Origin: Thermodesulfobacteriota bacterium
Lineage (GTDB): Bacteria > Desulfobacterota > QYQD01
Direction: 5' to 3'
Assembly (NCBI GenBank): GCA_030017815.1
Contig: JASEGX010000117.1
Location: forward strand, 1 to 7,498
Length of the DNA stretch: 7,498 nucleotides
Part shown: in pieces, positions 1 through 6,650 of the stretch
How positions within the stretch are numbered: position 1 is the first letter of the stretch
Layout: each line of letters starts with the position of its first letter
Translations under genes and position numbers: made by a program
Notes under the pieces: model-generated
Told to the model about the DNA's origin: nothing
The model's input: the letters and a program-made list of their open reading frames with translations, nothing else
Databases searched by the model: none

Positions 1-57
1 AGAGATCGTGTTTTAATCAAAACCTTTTTGCCTCACCTTTTGAACGATACTAATTCA
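1..57 (-). other. Downstream flank of fmt; possible start of next operon gene
   Basis: This short flank follows the fmt stop codon on the minus strand. Read on that strand it contains AAGGTGAGG (plus-strand 31-39), a fair Shine-Dalgarno-like sequence, then 10 nt later a TTG (18-20) that opens a frame reading MIKTRS to the window edge. This could be the beginning of another co-directional gene, which would fit a continuing operon. Only six codons are visible and TTG is a minor start codon, so this is a hint and not a gene call. No hairpin with a U-run, hence no terminator, is seen after fmt. Confidence 0.25.
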
Positions 58-1005
58 TTAACCCAGTTTCTCGCCTATATCTATCTTATGGCCCCGGCGG
101 AAATCCGCGACGGCCATCCGCCGGCCTCCTTCGATCTTGATCTCGGTGATAAGGATATAATCCCTGCCTGTGGCAACCAGGAGCCCGGAATCATCCGCCT
201 GGATTATCTCCCCCGGCACCCTTTTTTCTGCCCCCTCAATAAGGCGCGGCTTATAAAGATGACAAAGTTTACCTCGCCAGAATGAATAGGAACCTGGCCA
301 GGGATCAAGCCCCCGGATAAGATTAAAAATCTCTCCGGCCGGCTGCCGCCAATCGATCCGCCCATCCACTTTTTTTAACATCGGGGCGTAAGAAACCCCG
401 GTTTTTGGCTGCGGCCTTGGTATAATAGTGCCTTTCTGGAGGCCGTCAAGGGTTTTGATGAGGGCCTTGGCTCCAAGGCTCGCCAAGCGATCATGTAATG
501 TACCCGCCGTATCCACCGCATCAATTTTAGTCTCCTCCATGAGAAGAATCGGGCCGGTATCCATACCTTCATCCAGTTGCATAATGGTTACACCGGTGGT
601 TTCTTCTCCGTTTATTAGGGCCCACTGAATAGGAGCGGCCCCCCGGTATTTGGGCAGGAGAGAGGCATGGACGTTGATGGCGCCGCGTGGCGGTATGGCC
701 AACAGTTCCGGGGGCAGTATCTTACCGTAGGCCACCACGATTATGACCTGGGGGGACAATTTTCGCATTCCTCCAAGAAAATTTTCTGTGCGTATCTTCT
801 CCGGTTGGAGGACAGGGATTTTTGCCTGTTCGGCCAGGACCTTGACCGGGGGAGGGGCGACGGCCAGACCTCGTCCTTTAGGCCGGTCCGGTTGCGTGAC
901 CACCGCTGCAACTTCTACTCCGCCATAATGGATGAGGGCCTCCAGGGAGGGCACAGCGAATGACGGTGTCCCCATGAAGACTACCGGCCAGCACAGCCGG
1001 TTCAT
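58..1005 (-). CDS. fmt: Methionyl-tRNA formyltransferase
   Basis: Transfers a formyl group from 10-formyl-tetrahydrofolate to the amino group of methionyl-initiator-tRNA in the cytoplasm, before translation initiation. The 315-residue product has the family's usual length. It opens with the Rossmann-type VVFMGTPSFAVPSLEAL (residues 8-24), followed by the basic loop PDRPKGRG (39-46). The catalytic triad known in E. coli Fmt (Asn, His, Asp) is matched by N111 and H113 in INVHAS and D149 in MDTGPI, with the folate-site signature SLLPKYRG at 115-122. Residues from about 205 onward, including RGLDPWPGSY (231-240), form the C-terminal tRNA-binding domain. The ATG start overlaps the def stop as ATGA and has an AAGGT ribosome binding site 9 nt upstream (plus-strand 1015-1019). 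Coupling with def is expected, because the two enzymes add and remove the same formyl group. Confidence 0.97.
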   Translation of the reverse strand: MNRLCWPVVFMGTPSFAVPSLEALIHYGGVEVAAVVTQPDRPKGRGLAVAPPPVKVLAEQAKIPVLQPEKIRTENFLGGMRKLSPQVIIVVAYGKILPPELLAIPPRGAINVHASLLPKYRGAAPIQWALINGEETTGVTIMQLDEGMDTGPILLMEETKIDAVDTAGTLHDRLASLGAKALIKTLDGLQKGTIIPRPQPKTGVSYAPMLKKVDGRIDWRQPAGEIFNLIRGLDPWPGSYSFWRGKLCHLYKPRLIEGAEKRVPGEIIQADDSGLLVATGRDYILITEIKIEGGRRMAVADFRRGHKIDIGEKLG

Positions 1006-1523
1006 AACGCTTCTACCTTAAGGATTTTTTTGAGGCGACGTTTGTAGAGCGTTCTTTTGAGGCTGCTGATGCGGTCGATATAAAGGATGCCGTTCAGGTG
1101 GTCGATTTCGTGCTGGAGACAGATGGCCAGGAGCCCCTCGCCCTCAAGTTCCATCGGCTCTCCTGCGAGATTCAAGGCCTTTACCTTGACCTTGGCGCTG
1201 CGCCTGACTTCAGCAGAATAGTCCATAACACTCAAACAGGCCTCTTCATGGGTAGTCTCGCCTTCTGCCCAGATGATCTCCGGGTTGATCAAGGCCGTTA
1301 ATTTCTTATTTTCGCCTTCCCTGGATAAGTCAAAGATAAGGACCCTTTTTAAGACGCCGATCTGGTTAGCAGCCAGTCCAATTCCCGGGGCCGCATACAT
1401 GGTGTCCGCCATGTCAGTAACTAATCTCTGAATCTCAGGCGTTATTTTCTCTACCGACTCAGCCACTTCTTTCAGAACCGGGTGTGGGTAGGTAATCATC
1501 TTGCGTATAGCCATAAAATTCAC
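1002..1523 (-). CDS. def: Peptide deformylase
   Basis: Metalloenzyme that removes the N-formyl group from nascent proteins, the step complementary to the downstream fmt. All three family motifs are present: GIGLAANQ (residues 47-54), EACLS (94-98, metal ligand C96) and HEIDH (138-142, ligands H138 and H142, catalytic E139). The second motif has Ala where most bacterial enzymes have Gly (EGCLS), a mild variant. The length (173) is normal. The start is not settled: the GTG at 1521-1523 has a GAGGG 11 nt upstream, while the ATG three codons later (1512-1514) gives MAIRKMITYPHPVL, which is closer to how family members usually begin but lacks a ribosome binding site. It lies 71 nt after priA and overlaps fmt by 4 nt. 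A palindromic repeat in the upstream gap covers the GAGGG. Confidence 0.96.
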   Translation of the reverse strand: MNFMAIRKMITYPHPVLKEVAESVEKITPEIQRLVTDMADTMYAAPGIGLAANQIGVLKRVLIFDLSREGENKKLTALINPEIIWAEGETTHEEACLSVMDYSAEVRRSAKVKVKALNLAGEPMELEGEGLLAICLQHEIDHLNGILYIDRISSLKRTLYKRRLKKILKVEAL

Positions 1524-1594
1524 GTAGCTATCAGCCCTCAGGGAAAATTCACCGCTGCTTGGCTGTTTACTGAGTGCTGGGCACCGTAACCTAT
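1524..1594. repeat. Palindromic intergenic repeat between priA and def (copy 1)
   Basis: The gap between priA and def contains an imperfect inverted repeat: CAGCCCTCAG (1532-1541) and CTGAGTGCTG (1570-1579), 9 of 10 positions complementary, separated by 28 nt. The segment 1526-1541 (AGCTATCAGCCCTCAG) matches 4984-4999 (AGCTGTCAGCACTCAG) at 14 of 16 positions, and the right arm is an exact reverse complement of 4990-4999. The two intergenic regions therefore appear to carry members of one small repeat family. On the minus strand the left arm includes GAGGG (plus-strand 1535-1539), the only Shine-Dalgarno-like sequence ahead of the def GTG start, so folding of the mRNA might affect def translation. 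The regulatory idea is inference. Confidence 0.5.
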
Positions 1595-4054
1595 TTATAA
1601 CATGCTTTCGGGGTCAACGTCTATAATCAAATTGACCCCTGCGACGGGAGGTTTTGCCTTAAGATATTCGAGAAGACCATTAGTGTAGGCATGTAGCGGC
1701 CCGACTTTGAGACCCTTCAAAAACATCTGATACCGGAATTTTCCCCTTATCTTGAAGAGCGGTGTCGGGGCCGGCCCAAGGATTTCCACGGTATCCCGCC
1801 AACCCCTGTTTTTTTGCAAAAGTGCATGTGCCCGCAGGCTCATCTCCTGGGCATAATCCTTGACCTTGATTTGGCTGTTGCTTTCCAGCAGGAGGTTAAT
1901 CAGGCGCACAAAAGGTGGATACCTGAGCGCCTGGCGAAGGGCAATCTCCTCTTCATAATATCCCGGAAGATCGTGCTTTTTGGCCTTAATAATACTGTAG
2001 TGGTCCGGGTTATAGGTCTGGATTATAACCTTTCCCGGCCTTTCCCCGCGACCGGCCCGGCCTGCCACCTGAGCTAAAAGTTGGAAGGTCTTTTCCGCTG
2101 CCCGAAAGTCCGGCAGGTTCAAAGACAGGTCGGCTGAAACCACGCCGACCAAGGTGATATAAGGGAAATCATGCCCCTTGGTCACCATCTGTGTGCCTAC
2201 AAGGATATCTATCTCCCTCTTTTGAACAGCTCGCAAGATAGCATGGTGCGCTCTTTTCCGGGTGGTTGTATCCCGATCCAGACGGGCTATACGCGCTTCC
2301 GGAAAAAGCATTTTTAGTTCCGCTTCAATACGTTCCGTCCCCCAGCCAATCGATCTGACATTAATACCACCACAGGCCGGGCAGGCCGGAAGCGCCGGGA
2401 CTGAATAGCCGCAATAATGGCAAAGGAGTGTCTGTTCAGACAGATGATGGGTCAGAGAAACACTACAATTAGGGCAAATCAAGACCTGACCGCAGGAGGT
2501 ACATTGCATAGAAGGTGAATAGCCCCGACGGTTAAGAAAAATAAGGGTTTGCTCCCTCTTTCGCAGGTTATCTTTTATGGCATCGAGGAGTTCCGGAAAA
2601 AAAATCTCCCTTCCGGCCCCGGTCTGTGACCCGGGGTTGCGCATATCGATAACAGCCACCTCCGGCAACGCCCTCTCCTCAACCCGTCTGGTCAGCGCCA
2701 GGTATCCATAACGCCCGGCTTTTACATTAAACATACTTTGTATGGAGGGAGTGGCCGAACCCAGGATCACCACCGCTTCCTCCAGGCGGCCACGCATTAC
2801 GGCCACATCCCGGCCATGATAACGAAGCTTATCTTCCTGCTTATAGGAGCTGTCGTGTTCCTCATCCACCACGATCAGGCCCAGGGAGGAAAGAGGCGCA
2901 AATACAGCCGAACGGGCGCCGATGACTATTCGAGCCTTTCCTTCCAGTATGCGTATCCATTGATCAAGCTTTTCGCCGGGAGATAGGCCGCTGTGCAGGA
3001 CGGCGACCTTGTCTCCAAAGCATGAAATAAAGGCCGCCTCTAAATAAGCCGTCAGGGCAATCTCGGGGACAAGAACTATGCAGGCTTTTCCTTGAGCCAG
3101 GGCCGCTTCGGCAGCCCTCAGGTACACTTCTGTCTTTCCGCTTGCCGTGACCCCGTGGAGGACATGGGCAGAAAATTCATGGCTGGAGAGGGACCTGGTG
3201 ATATCTTCAACGGCCTGTTTTTGTTCGGCCGTCAGGGCTGTAGGGCGTCTATACCAGAAGCCCTCGGCGCTAAATGGATCTCTGTAAACAATAGCCCTGG
3301 AGAAGGAGATAAGGCCGGACTTCTCCAGTTTTTTCAATCTCTTTGTCAGGTGGGGCATGGAGGCCCCTAGTCTCTTTACAGGAACCTCTCCTTGCTCCCG
3401 CAGATAGGTAAGGATGGTCTCTTCATCGCCGGATAAGGGCTTTTCCGAAGCTTTTCCGGTGAGCCTTACCATGCGCTCCTCTTTAAGCCTGGTGCGCGGC
3501 CGTTCCACGACCTCTTTCCAGGCGAGGAGGCCTTTATCAACGAGGCCGGGGATTAAATGGCGGCCGGCGCCGGGGGAAATTTTTTCAATAGCCGGGACCG
3601 AGACAGGGGTTTCTCTCCTAAAAAGCCCTAAAACGGAGAGGATCTCCGGGGAGGCGCCCTCTTCGTTACACCCCGGCGTATCTGCGACCAGAGTGCGGCG
3701 ACCGATCCCGGTAAGAACCAGCAATCGCCGGCTGGAGACATTCAGGCCGGCCGGCAGGGCCAACTCTATCACCTTACCCAGGGGATAATGATAATAGCGC
3801 GCCATCCACTCAAAAAGGCGAAGGAGGCCGGGAGGAAAGAGGGGGCGCTCATCCAATATATCCAGGATCTCTTTCAGTTCCGGTTTGTCTGAAGAGGCGA
3901 CCGTACCCAGTACATAACCGGTAACAGTACGTAACCCTATGGGTATAAGTACACGCAGGCCAGGCTGTATGTCTTTCTCCAGTTCAGCCGGGACAAGGTA
4001 GTGGAAGGTCTTAAAAACAGGTAAGGCTGGGGCTGCTTCAATGATCAGGGACAT
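1595..4054 (-). CDS. priA: Primosomal protein N' (replication restart helicase PriA)
   Basis: Superfamily 2 3'-5' DNA helicase that recognises abandoned forks and D-loops and starts reloading of the replicative helicase. The N-terminal part (about 1-105) fits the 3'-DNA-end-binding domain. The helicase core shows Walker A GVTASGKT (301-308), the DEEH box (397-400), GSATPS (432-437) and QVAGRAGRG (662-670). Between them lies the PriA-specific zinc module with eight cysteines in four CxxC pairs: C518/C521, C527/C530, C545/C548 and C558/C561. At 819 residues it is longer than E. coli PriA (about 730). Much of the extra length seems to lie between the 3'-end-binding domain and the helicase core (roughly 110-270), where a winged-helix region is expected. 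The start ATG is 1 nt after the galU stop and has no clear ribosome binding site, so translation is probably coupled to galU. Confidence 0.98.
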   Translation of the reverse strand: MSLIIEAAPALPVFKTFHYLVPAELEKDIQPGLRVLIPIGLRTVTGYVLGTVASSDKPELKEILDILDERPLFPPGLLRLFEWMARYYHYPLGKVIELALPAGLNVSSRRLLVLTGIGRRTLVADTPGCNEEGASPEILSVLGLFRRETPVSVPAIEKISPGAGRHLIPGLVDKGLLAWKEVVERPRTRLKEERMVRLTGKASEKPLSGDEETILTYLREQGEVPVKRLGASMPHLTKRLKKLEKSGLISFSRAIVYRDPFSAEGFWYRRPTALTAEQKQAVEDITRSLSSHEFSAHVLHGVTASGKTEVYLRAAEAALAQGKACIVLVPEIALTAYLEAAFISCFGDKVAVLHSGLSPGEKLDQWIRILEGKARIVIGARSAVFAPLSSLGLIVVDEEHDSSYKQEDKLRYHGRDVAVMRGRLEEAVVILGSATPSIQSMFNVKAGRYGYLALTRRVEERALPEVAVIDMRNPGSQTGAGREIFFPELLDAIKDNLRKREQTLIFLNRRGYSPSMQCTSCGQVLICPNCSVSLTHHLSEQTLLCHYCGYSVPALPACPACGGINVRSIGWGTERIEAELKMLFPEARIARLDRDTTTRKRAHHAILRAVQKREIDILVGTQMVTKGHDFPYITLVGVVSADLSLNLPDFRAAEKTFQLLAQVAGRAGRGERPGKVIIQTYNPDHYSIIKAKKHDLPGYYEEEIALRQALRYPPFVRLINLLLESNSQIKVKDYAQEMSLRAHALLQKNRGWRDTVEILGPAPTPLFKIRGKFRYQMFLKGLKVGPLHAYTNGLLEYLKAKPPVAGVNLIIDVDPESML

Positions 4055-4055
4055 T

Positions 4056-4925
4056 TTAGCCGAGGCATAATTCCTTTTGCAGGTATTCTCTGACCCTTGG
4101 GCCGATCTCCGGGTGTTTCAGGGCATAGGCCAGCGTAGCCTGAATATAGCCAAATTTATCCCCGGCATCATACCGCCGGCCGGCAAAACGATAGGCGTAT
4201 ATCTGATTTTGGCGCGCCAGTTCCATGAGGGCATCAGTAAGTTGGATCTCTCCACCATGCCCTGTTGGCGTGTTTTCCAGGATGGTAAATATATCCGGCG
4301 TCAGGATATACCGTCCGATAATAGCCAGGTTTGAATCTGTTGTTTCCGGGGCCGGTTTTTCCATCATCTTTGTCACCCTATAGGTCTGTTCTTTAATCTC
4401 CTCCCCTTCGACTATACCATAGTTATGAATCTCTTCTTTCGACACGGGATAGACAGCCACTATCGGCCTATGAAATTCATTAAAGACATTCAATAACTGC
4501 TGGGTACAGGGGATGGAGGCATCCACCAGGTCGTCACCCAAGACCACCACAAACGGTTCATTGCCCACCAGGTCTTTTGTGCATAGTATCGCATGGCCCA
4601 GTCCCAATGGCCGCTTTTGCCTTACAGAGGTAATCTCGATCAAATTAGATATCTTTTTGACTTCTTCCAGAAGCGTCCACTTTTTTCTCTGTTCCAGGAT
4701 CGTCTCCAGTTCATAGGAATAATCAAAGTGGTCTTCGATCGCCGACTTGCCACTGCCGGTGACCATGATGACCTGTTCGATACCCGAGGCCACCACCTCT
4801 TCCACAATGTATTGAATCGTAGGCCGGTCAACAATGGTCAGCATCTCCTTGGGGATCGCCTTTGTAGCCGGCAGAAACCGGGTACCCAGTCCGGCTACCG
4901 GAATAACAGCCTTTCTTATCCTCAT
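4056..4925 (-). CDS. galU: UTP-glucose-1-phosphate uridylyltransferase
   Basis: Makes UDP-glucose from UTP and glucose 1-phosphate, the precursor for UDP-galactose, UDP-glucuronate and cell-envelope polysaccharides. The 289-residue product matches the GalU/GtaB family in length and motifs: the nucleotide-binding AGLGTRFLPATKAIPKEML (11-29), RQKRPLGLGHAI (102-113), the metal-binding GDD (130-132), EKP with K190 (189-191), GEIQLTDA (225-232) and RRYDAGDKFGY (250-260). It is the first gene of the minus-strand cluster. The ATG start is preceded by GGGAG at a spacing of 5 nt. Pairing with priA is not a pathway link, so the adjacency probably reflects a shared promoter and not a shared job. RfbA-type thymidylyltransferases are distant relatives, but the motif spacing favours GalU. 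Confidence 0.96.
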   Translation of the reverse strand: MRIRKAVIPVAGLGTRFLPATKAIPKEMLTIVDRPTIQYIVEEVVASGIEQVIMVTGSGKSAIEDHFDYSYELETILEQRKKWTLLEEVKKISNLIEITSVRQKRPLGLGHAILCTKDLVGNEPFVVVLGDDLVDASIPCTQQLLNVFNEFHRPIVAVYPVSKEEIHNYGIVEGEEIKEQTYRVTKMMEKPAPETTDSNLAIIGRYILTPDIFTILENTPTGHGGEIQLTDALMELARQNQIYAYRFAGRRYDAGDKFGYIQATLAYALKHPEIGPRVREYLQKELCLG

Positions 4926-4930
4926 AAAAT

Positions 4931-4935
4931 CTCCC
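4931..4935 (-). promoter_or_regulatory. Ribosome binding site of galU
   Basis: On the minus strand GGGAG sits 5 nt before the ATG of galU. It supports the chosen start, which also coincides with the expected family N-terminus (MRIRKAVIPVAGLGTR). Confidence 0.7.
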
Positions 4936-4955
4936 GAGTTACATATAGTTAGTGT

Positions 4956-4984
4956 TCATCCGGAAACCCAAAAATTCCGGATGA
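4956..4984. repeat. Hairpin-forming inverted repeat upstream of galU
   Basis: TCATCCGGAA (4956-4965) and TTCCGGATGA (4975-4984) are exact reverse complements separated by a 9-nt loop (ACCCAAAAA). The wider left arm GTTCATCCGGAAAC (4954-4967) resembles GTTCCCATCCGAAAAC (6585-6600) in the hairpin after the J-domain/ParA gene, differing by a 2-nt gap and one base change. No U-run follows on either strand, so an intrinsic terminator is unlikely. It lies 31 nt upstream of the galU start and may be a dispersed intergenic repeat. Confidence 0.65.
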
Positions 4985-5026
4985 GCTGTCAGCACTCAGC
5001 TCTCGGCTAAAGGCCAATCTGAGTGC
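4984..5026. repeat. Palindromic intergenic repeat (copy 2)
   Basis: This second copy of the element seen between priA and def begins with AGCTGTCAGCACTCAG (4984-4999), 14 of 16 identical to 1526-1541. GCACTCAG (4992-4999) is an exact reverse complement of CTGAGTGC (5019-5026), with a 19-nt loop. It directly abuts the hairpin at 4956-4984, so the two elements may form one composite intergenic repeat. Confidence 0.5.
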
Positions 5027-5070
5027 AACGCACAGGCACGTCGTCTGGAACTTCTTGGTTAATTTATACA

Positions 5071-5076
5071 AGGAGG
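5071..5076 (+). promoter_or_regulatory. Orphan strong Shine-Dalgarno-like sequence
   Basis: AGGAGG is a near-ideal ribosome binding site, but the ATG at 5077 touches it and the next in-frame ATG (5092) is 15 nt away. From 5092 the frame encodes a lysine-rich 55-residue peptide (MNPKEKKKTAEKDINNLCL at its start) that ends at 5259, inside the J-domain/ParA gene in another frame. It might be a leader peptide that couples translation, an alternative start combined with a frameshift, or chance. Confidence 0.3.
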
Positions 5077-5155
5077 ATGAAACAAAGTCAAATGAACCCT
5101 AAAGAAAAGAAAAAAACAGCCGAAAAAGATATTAATAACCTGTGCCTCACATCCC

Positions 5156-5160
5156 GGAGG
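5156..5160 (+). promoter_or_regulatory. Ribosome binding site of the J-domain/ParA gene
   Basis: GGAGG lies 7 nt before the ATG at 5168, an ideal spacing. An in-frame stop (TGA at 5093-5095) and no other start codon between them fix 5168 as the start. Confidence 0.85.
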
Positions 5161-5167
5161 AAGAAAT

Positions 5168-6577
5168 ATGTCCAGAGACAGTGTAAAGCTTTATTGTGCG
5201 CTTTCTGTGCTTTTCCCAAAAGAGCAATTAGAATCACCGGCTTTCCTTGTATCGCTTGACCCCGAGACCCTTAAAAAGGCATTTCGGGCGAAGGTCATGC
5301 AATGCCACCCCGACCTTATCCATAACCTGCCCGAGAGCTTTCGCCGCAGCAGGCATGAACGTTTCATACGCATCCACCAGGCCTACGAGTTTTTGAACGT
5401 CTGTTTAGAAACGGCGCGGGAAAATGGGGAAAATATCCCGTGGCCCCAGTTTAAAAAGAAGATTACATCCGATGTCGCAAAGCAACGCGTACCACAACGT
5501 AAGCTAATATTCGCCGTGGGTGGCGCTAAGGGCGGCATAGGGAAGACCATTCTTTCCGCAAACCTAAGCGCCGGCCTGGCATCGCTGGGTAAAAGGGTCA
5601 TTGCCGTGGATCTGGACCTGGGCGGGGCCAACTTACATCTCCACCTGGGGGTAAAGTTCCCGCCGCTCACCCTGCAGCACTATTTTAAAGGCGGGAAGCC
5701 ATTAAACGAACTCTGCCTGGATACGGCGGTTAAAAATCTGAAAATCATAGCCGGGGATAGTTCCAACATGGGCATGGCCAACATCCTAACGGCCCAAAAG
5801 AAAAAGCTCATTAAGGACTTGCAAGGTCTGCCGGCTGATTATGTGGTCGTCGATTTGGGCGGAGATACCTCCTATAACGTGGTGGACTTCTTTTTAGCCG
5901 CAGATGAGCGGATAGCCGTAACCTCACCGGAACCGAGCTCTGTCCTGGATGTTTATAATTTTATAAAGGTCAGCCTGCTCCGCTACCTCAATAAAACTAT
6001 TTTTGATACTATGAAACCAGATGAAGCAAGGATGTTTCAAGGGCATATTAACGAGCTTAAGGGGTGGGTCTTTGAAGCCACCTCTTCCTCCGGCAACCGC
6101 CGTATTAAACGCATCGACGAGCTATTATCTCACGCCCGGGAAAGAGATGCGGATTGGGGGCTTTTCCTGCAGGAGAAAATGGATAAGTTTTGCCCCTATC
6201 TGGTTGTCAACATGACAGAAGCAGGCGCTAATGACAACATTTCAACCCGCATAGCCGAAATCGCCAGACAAAATCTCTCTATAAATATTTTGCCCCTACC
6301 CAGCATCTCCTTTGACCAGGAAGTTAAAAAAGTCGTGCATTACCTTGTGCCCGTGCTGCTGGAAAGGCCAAAAAGTCAGGCCTCCCGGTGTGTTTTCAAT
6401 ATATTGCGTACCATACTGCAAAGGCAGGTTGGAGATAGCGGCCTGGGTCAGCTCCTGGAAAATGCGACTGACGAAAAAATTGCCCCGGCATTTTTTCAGT
6501 TTATCAAAGGAGAGACGGGCGCCACGTTTGGCAGCAAAGAAAGAAAGGTTGACCAGGTTTATGCCGGTTGGCGTTAA
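5168..6577 (+). CDS. MinD/FlhG/ParA-like ATPase with N-terminal J-domain-like module
   Basis: A 469-residue two-part protein. Residues 1-85 resemble a J domain: a helix-II-like segment (LKKAFRAKVMQC, 35-46), an intact HPD (47-49), a basic loop and a helix-III-like FIRIHQAYEFL (66-76). The first helix is spaced atypically. Residues 110-400 are a deviant-Walker ParA/MinD ATPase: KGGIGKT (121-127, signature K121 and K126), DLDLGGANLHLHLG (148-161), VVVDLGGD (226-233) and TSPEPSSVLDVYNFIK (252-267), close to FlhG/FleN-type proteins. An insert at about 275-340 precedes LVVNMT (345-350). Known relatives use ATP-driven dimerisation to place cell-surface machines, and J domains stimulate Hsp70 ATPases. 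Whether this one recruits DnaK is inference. No flagellar gene adjoins it. It is transcribed divergently from galU and is probably soluble or peripheral to the membrane, with no signal peptide or transmembrane segment. The specific role is unknown. Confidence 0.9.
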   Translation: MSRDSVKLYCALSVLFPKEQLESPAFLVSLDPETLKKAFRAKVMQCHPDLIHNLPESFRRSRHERFIRIHQAYEFLNVCLETARENGENIPWPQFKKKITSDVAKQRVPQRKLIFAVGGAKGGIGKTILSANLSAGLASLGKRVIAVDLDLGGANLHLHLGVKFPPLTLQHYFKGGKPLNELCLDTAVKNLKIIAGDSSNMGMANILTAQKKKLIKDLQGLPADYVVVDLGGDTSYNVVDFFLAADERIAVTSPEPSSVLDVYNFIKVSLLRYLNKTIFDTMKPDEARMFQGHINELKGWVFEATSSSGNRRIKRIDELLSHARERDADWGLFLQEKMDKFCPYLVVNMTEAGANDNISTRIAEIARQNLSINILPLPSISFDQEVKKVVHYLVPVLLERPKSQASRCVFNILRTILQRQVGDSGLGQLLENATDEKIAPAFFQFIKGETGATFGSKERKVDQVYAGWR

Positions 6578-6581
6578 GTAG

Positions 6582-6623
6582 TTTGTTCCCATCCGAAAAC
6601 TATCGTTTTCGGATGGGAACAAA
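6582..6623. repeat. Perfect 19-bp inverted repeat after the J-domain/ParA gene
   Basis: The arms TTTGTTCCCATCCGAAAAC (6582-6600) and 6605-6623 are exact reverse complements around a 4-nt TATC loop, starting 4 nt after the stop codon. Transcribed in either direction it would form a very stable hairpin that can stall polymerase or protect the mRNA 3' end. A U-run does not follow the stem on either strand, so it is not a textbook intrinsic terminator. The arm is related to the hairpin upstream of galU, which points to a dispersed repeat family. It separates the J-domain/ParA gene from the next gene by 73 nt in total. Confidence 0.85.
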
Positions 6624-6650
6624 AATGTTACGAAAAAGGTATTATTACCC

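Larger units (their letters stand above)
4926..5167. other. Divergent intergenic region between galU and the J-domain/ParA gene
   Basis: The two transcription units start away from each other here, so both promoters should lie in this stretch. On the minus strand a weak candidate is TTGGGT, 18 nt, TATATG, overlapping the hairpin at 4956-4984; it matches the sigma-70 consensus poorly. No convincing promoter was found on the plus strand. The region also holds two adjoining palindromic elements (4956-4984 and 4984-5026), an AGGAGG at 5071-5076, and the ribosome binding site of the next gene. The segment from about 5092 to 5165 is A-rich. Confidence 0.6.

Noticed and set aside
3414..3788. A 124-codon plus-strand open frame inside priA
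   Set aside because: It lies wholly antisense to well-supported priA coding sequence, has no recognisable motif and no ribosome binding site of note; it is a shadow frame.
4593..4952. A 119-codon plus-strand open frame across the 5' part of galU
   Set aside because: It is antisense to conserved GalU motifs and its product resembles no family I recognise.
5030..5070. A sigma-54 or sigma-70 promoter upstream of the J-domain/ParA gene
   Set aside because: GGCAC at about 5033 and TTATAC near 5065 recall promoter parts, but no partner element occurs at the correct spacing.
6582..6630. Intrinsic terminator at the 19-bp hairpin
   Set aside because: The stem is excellent but the sequence after it is A-rich on the plus strand and CTACTT on the minus strand, with no U-run, so it is listed as an inverted repeat.
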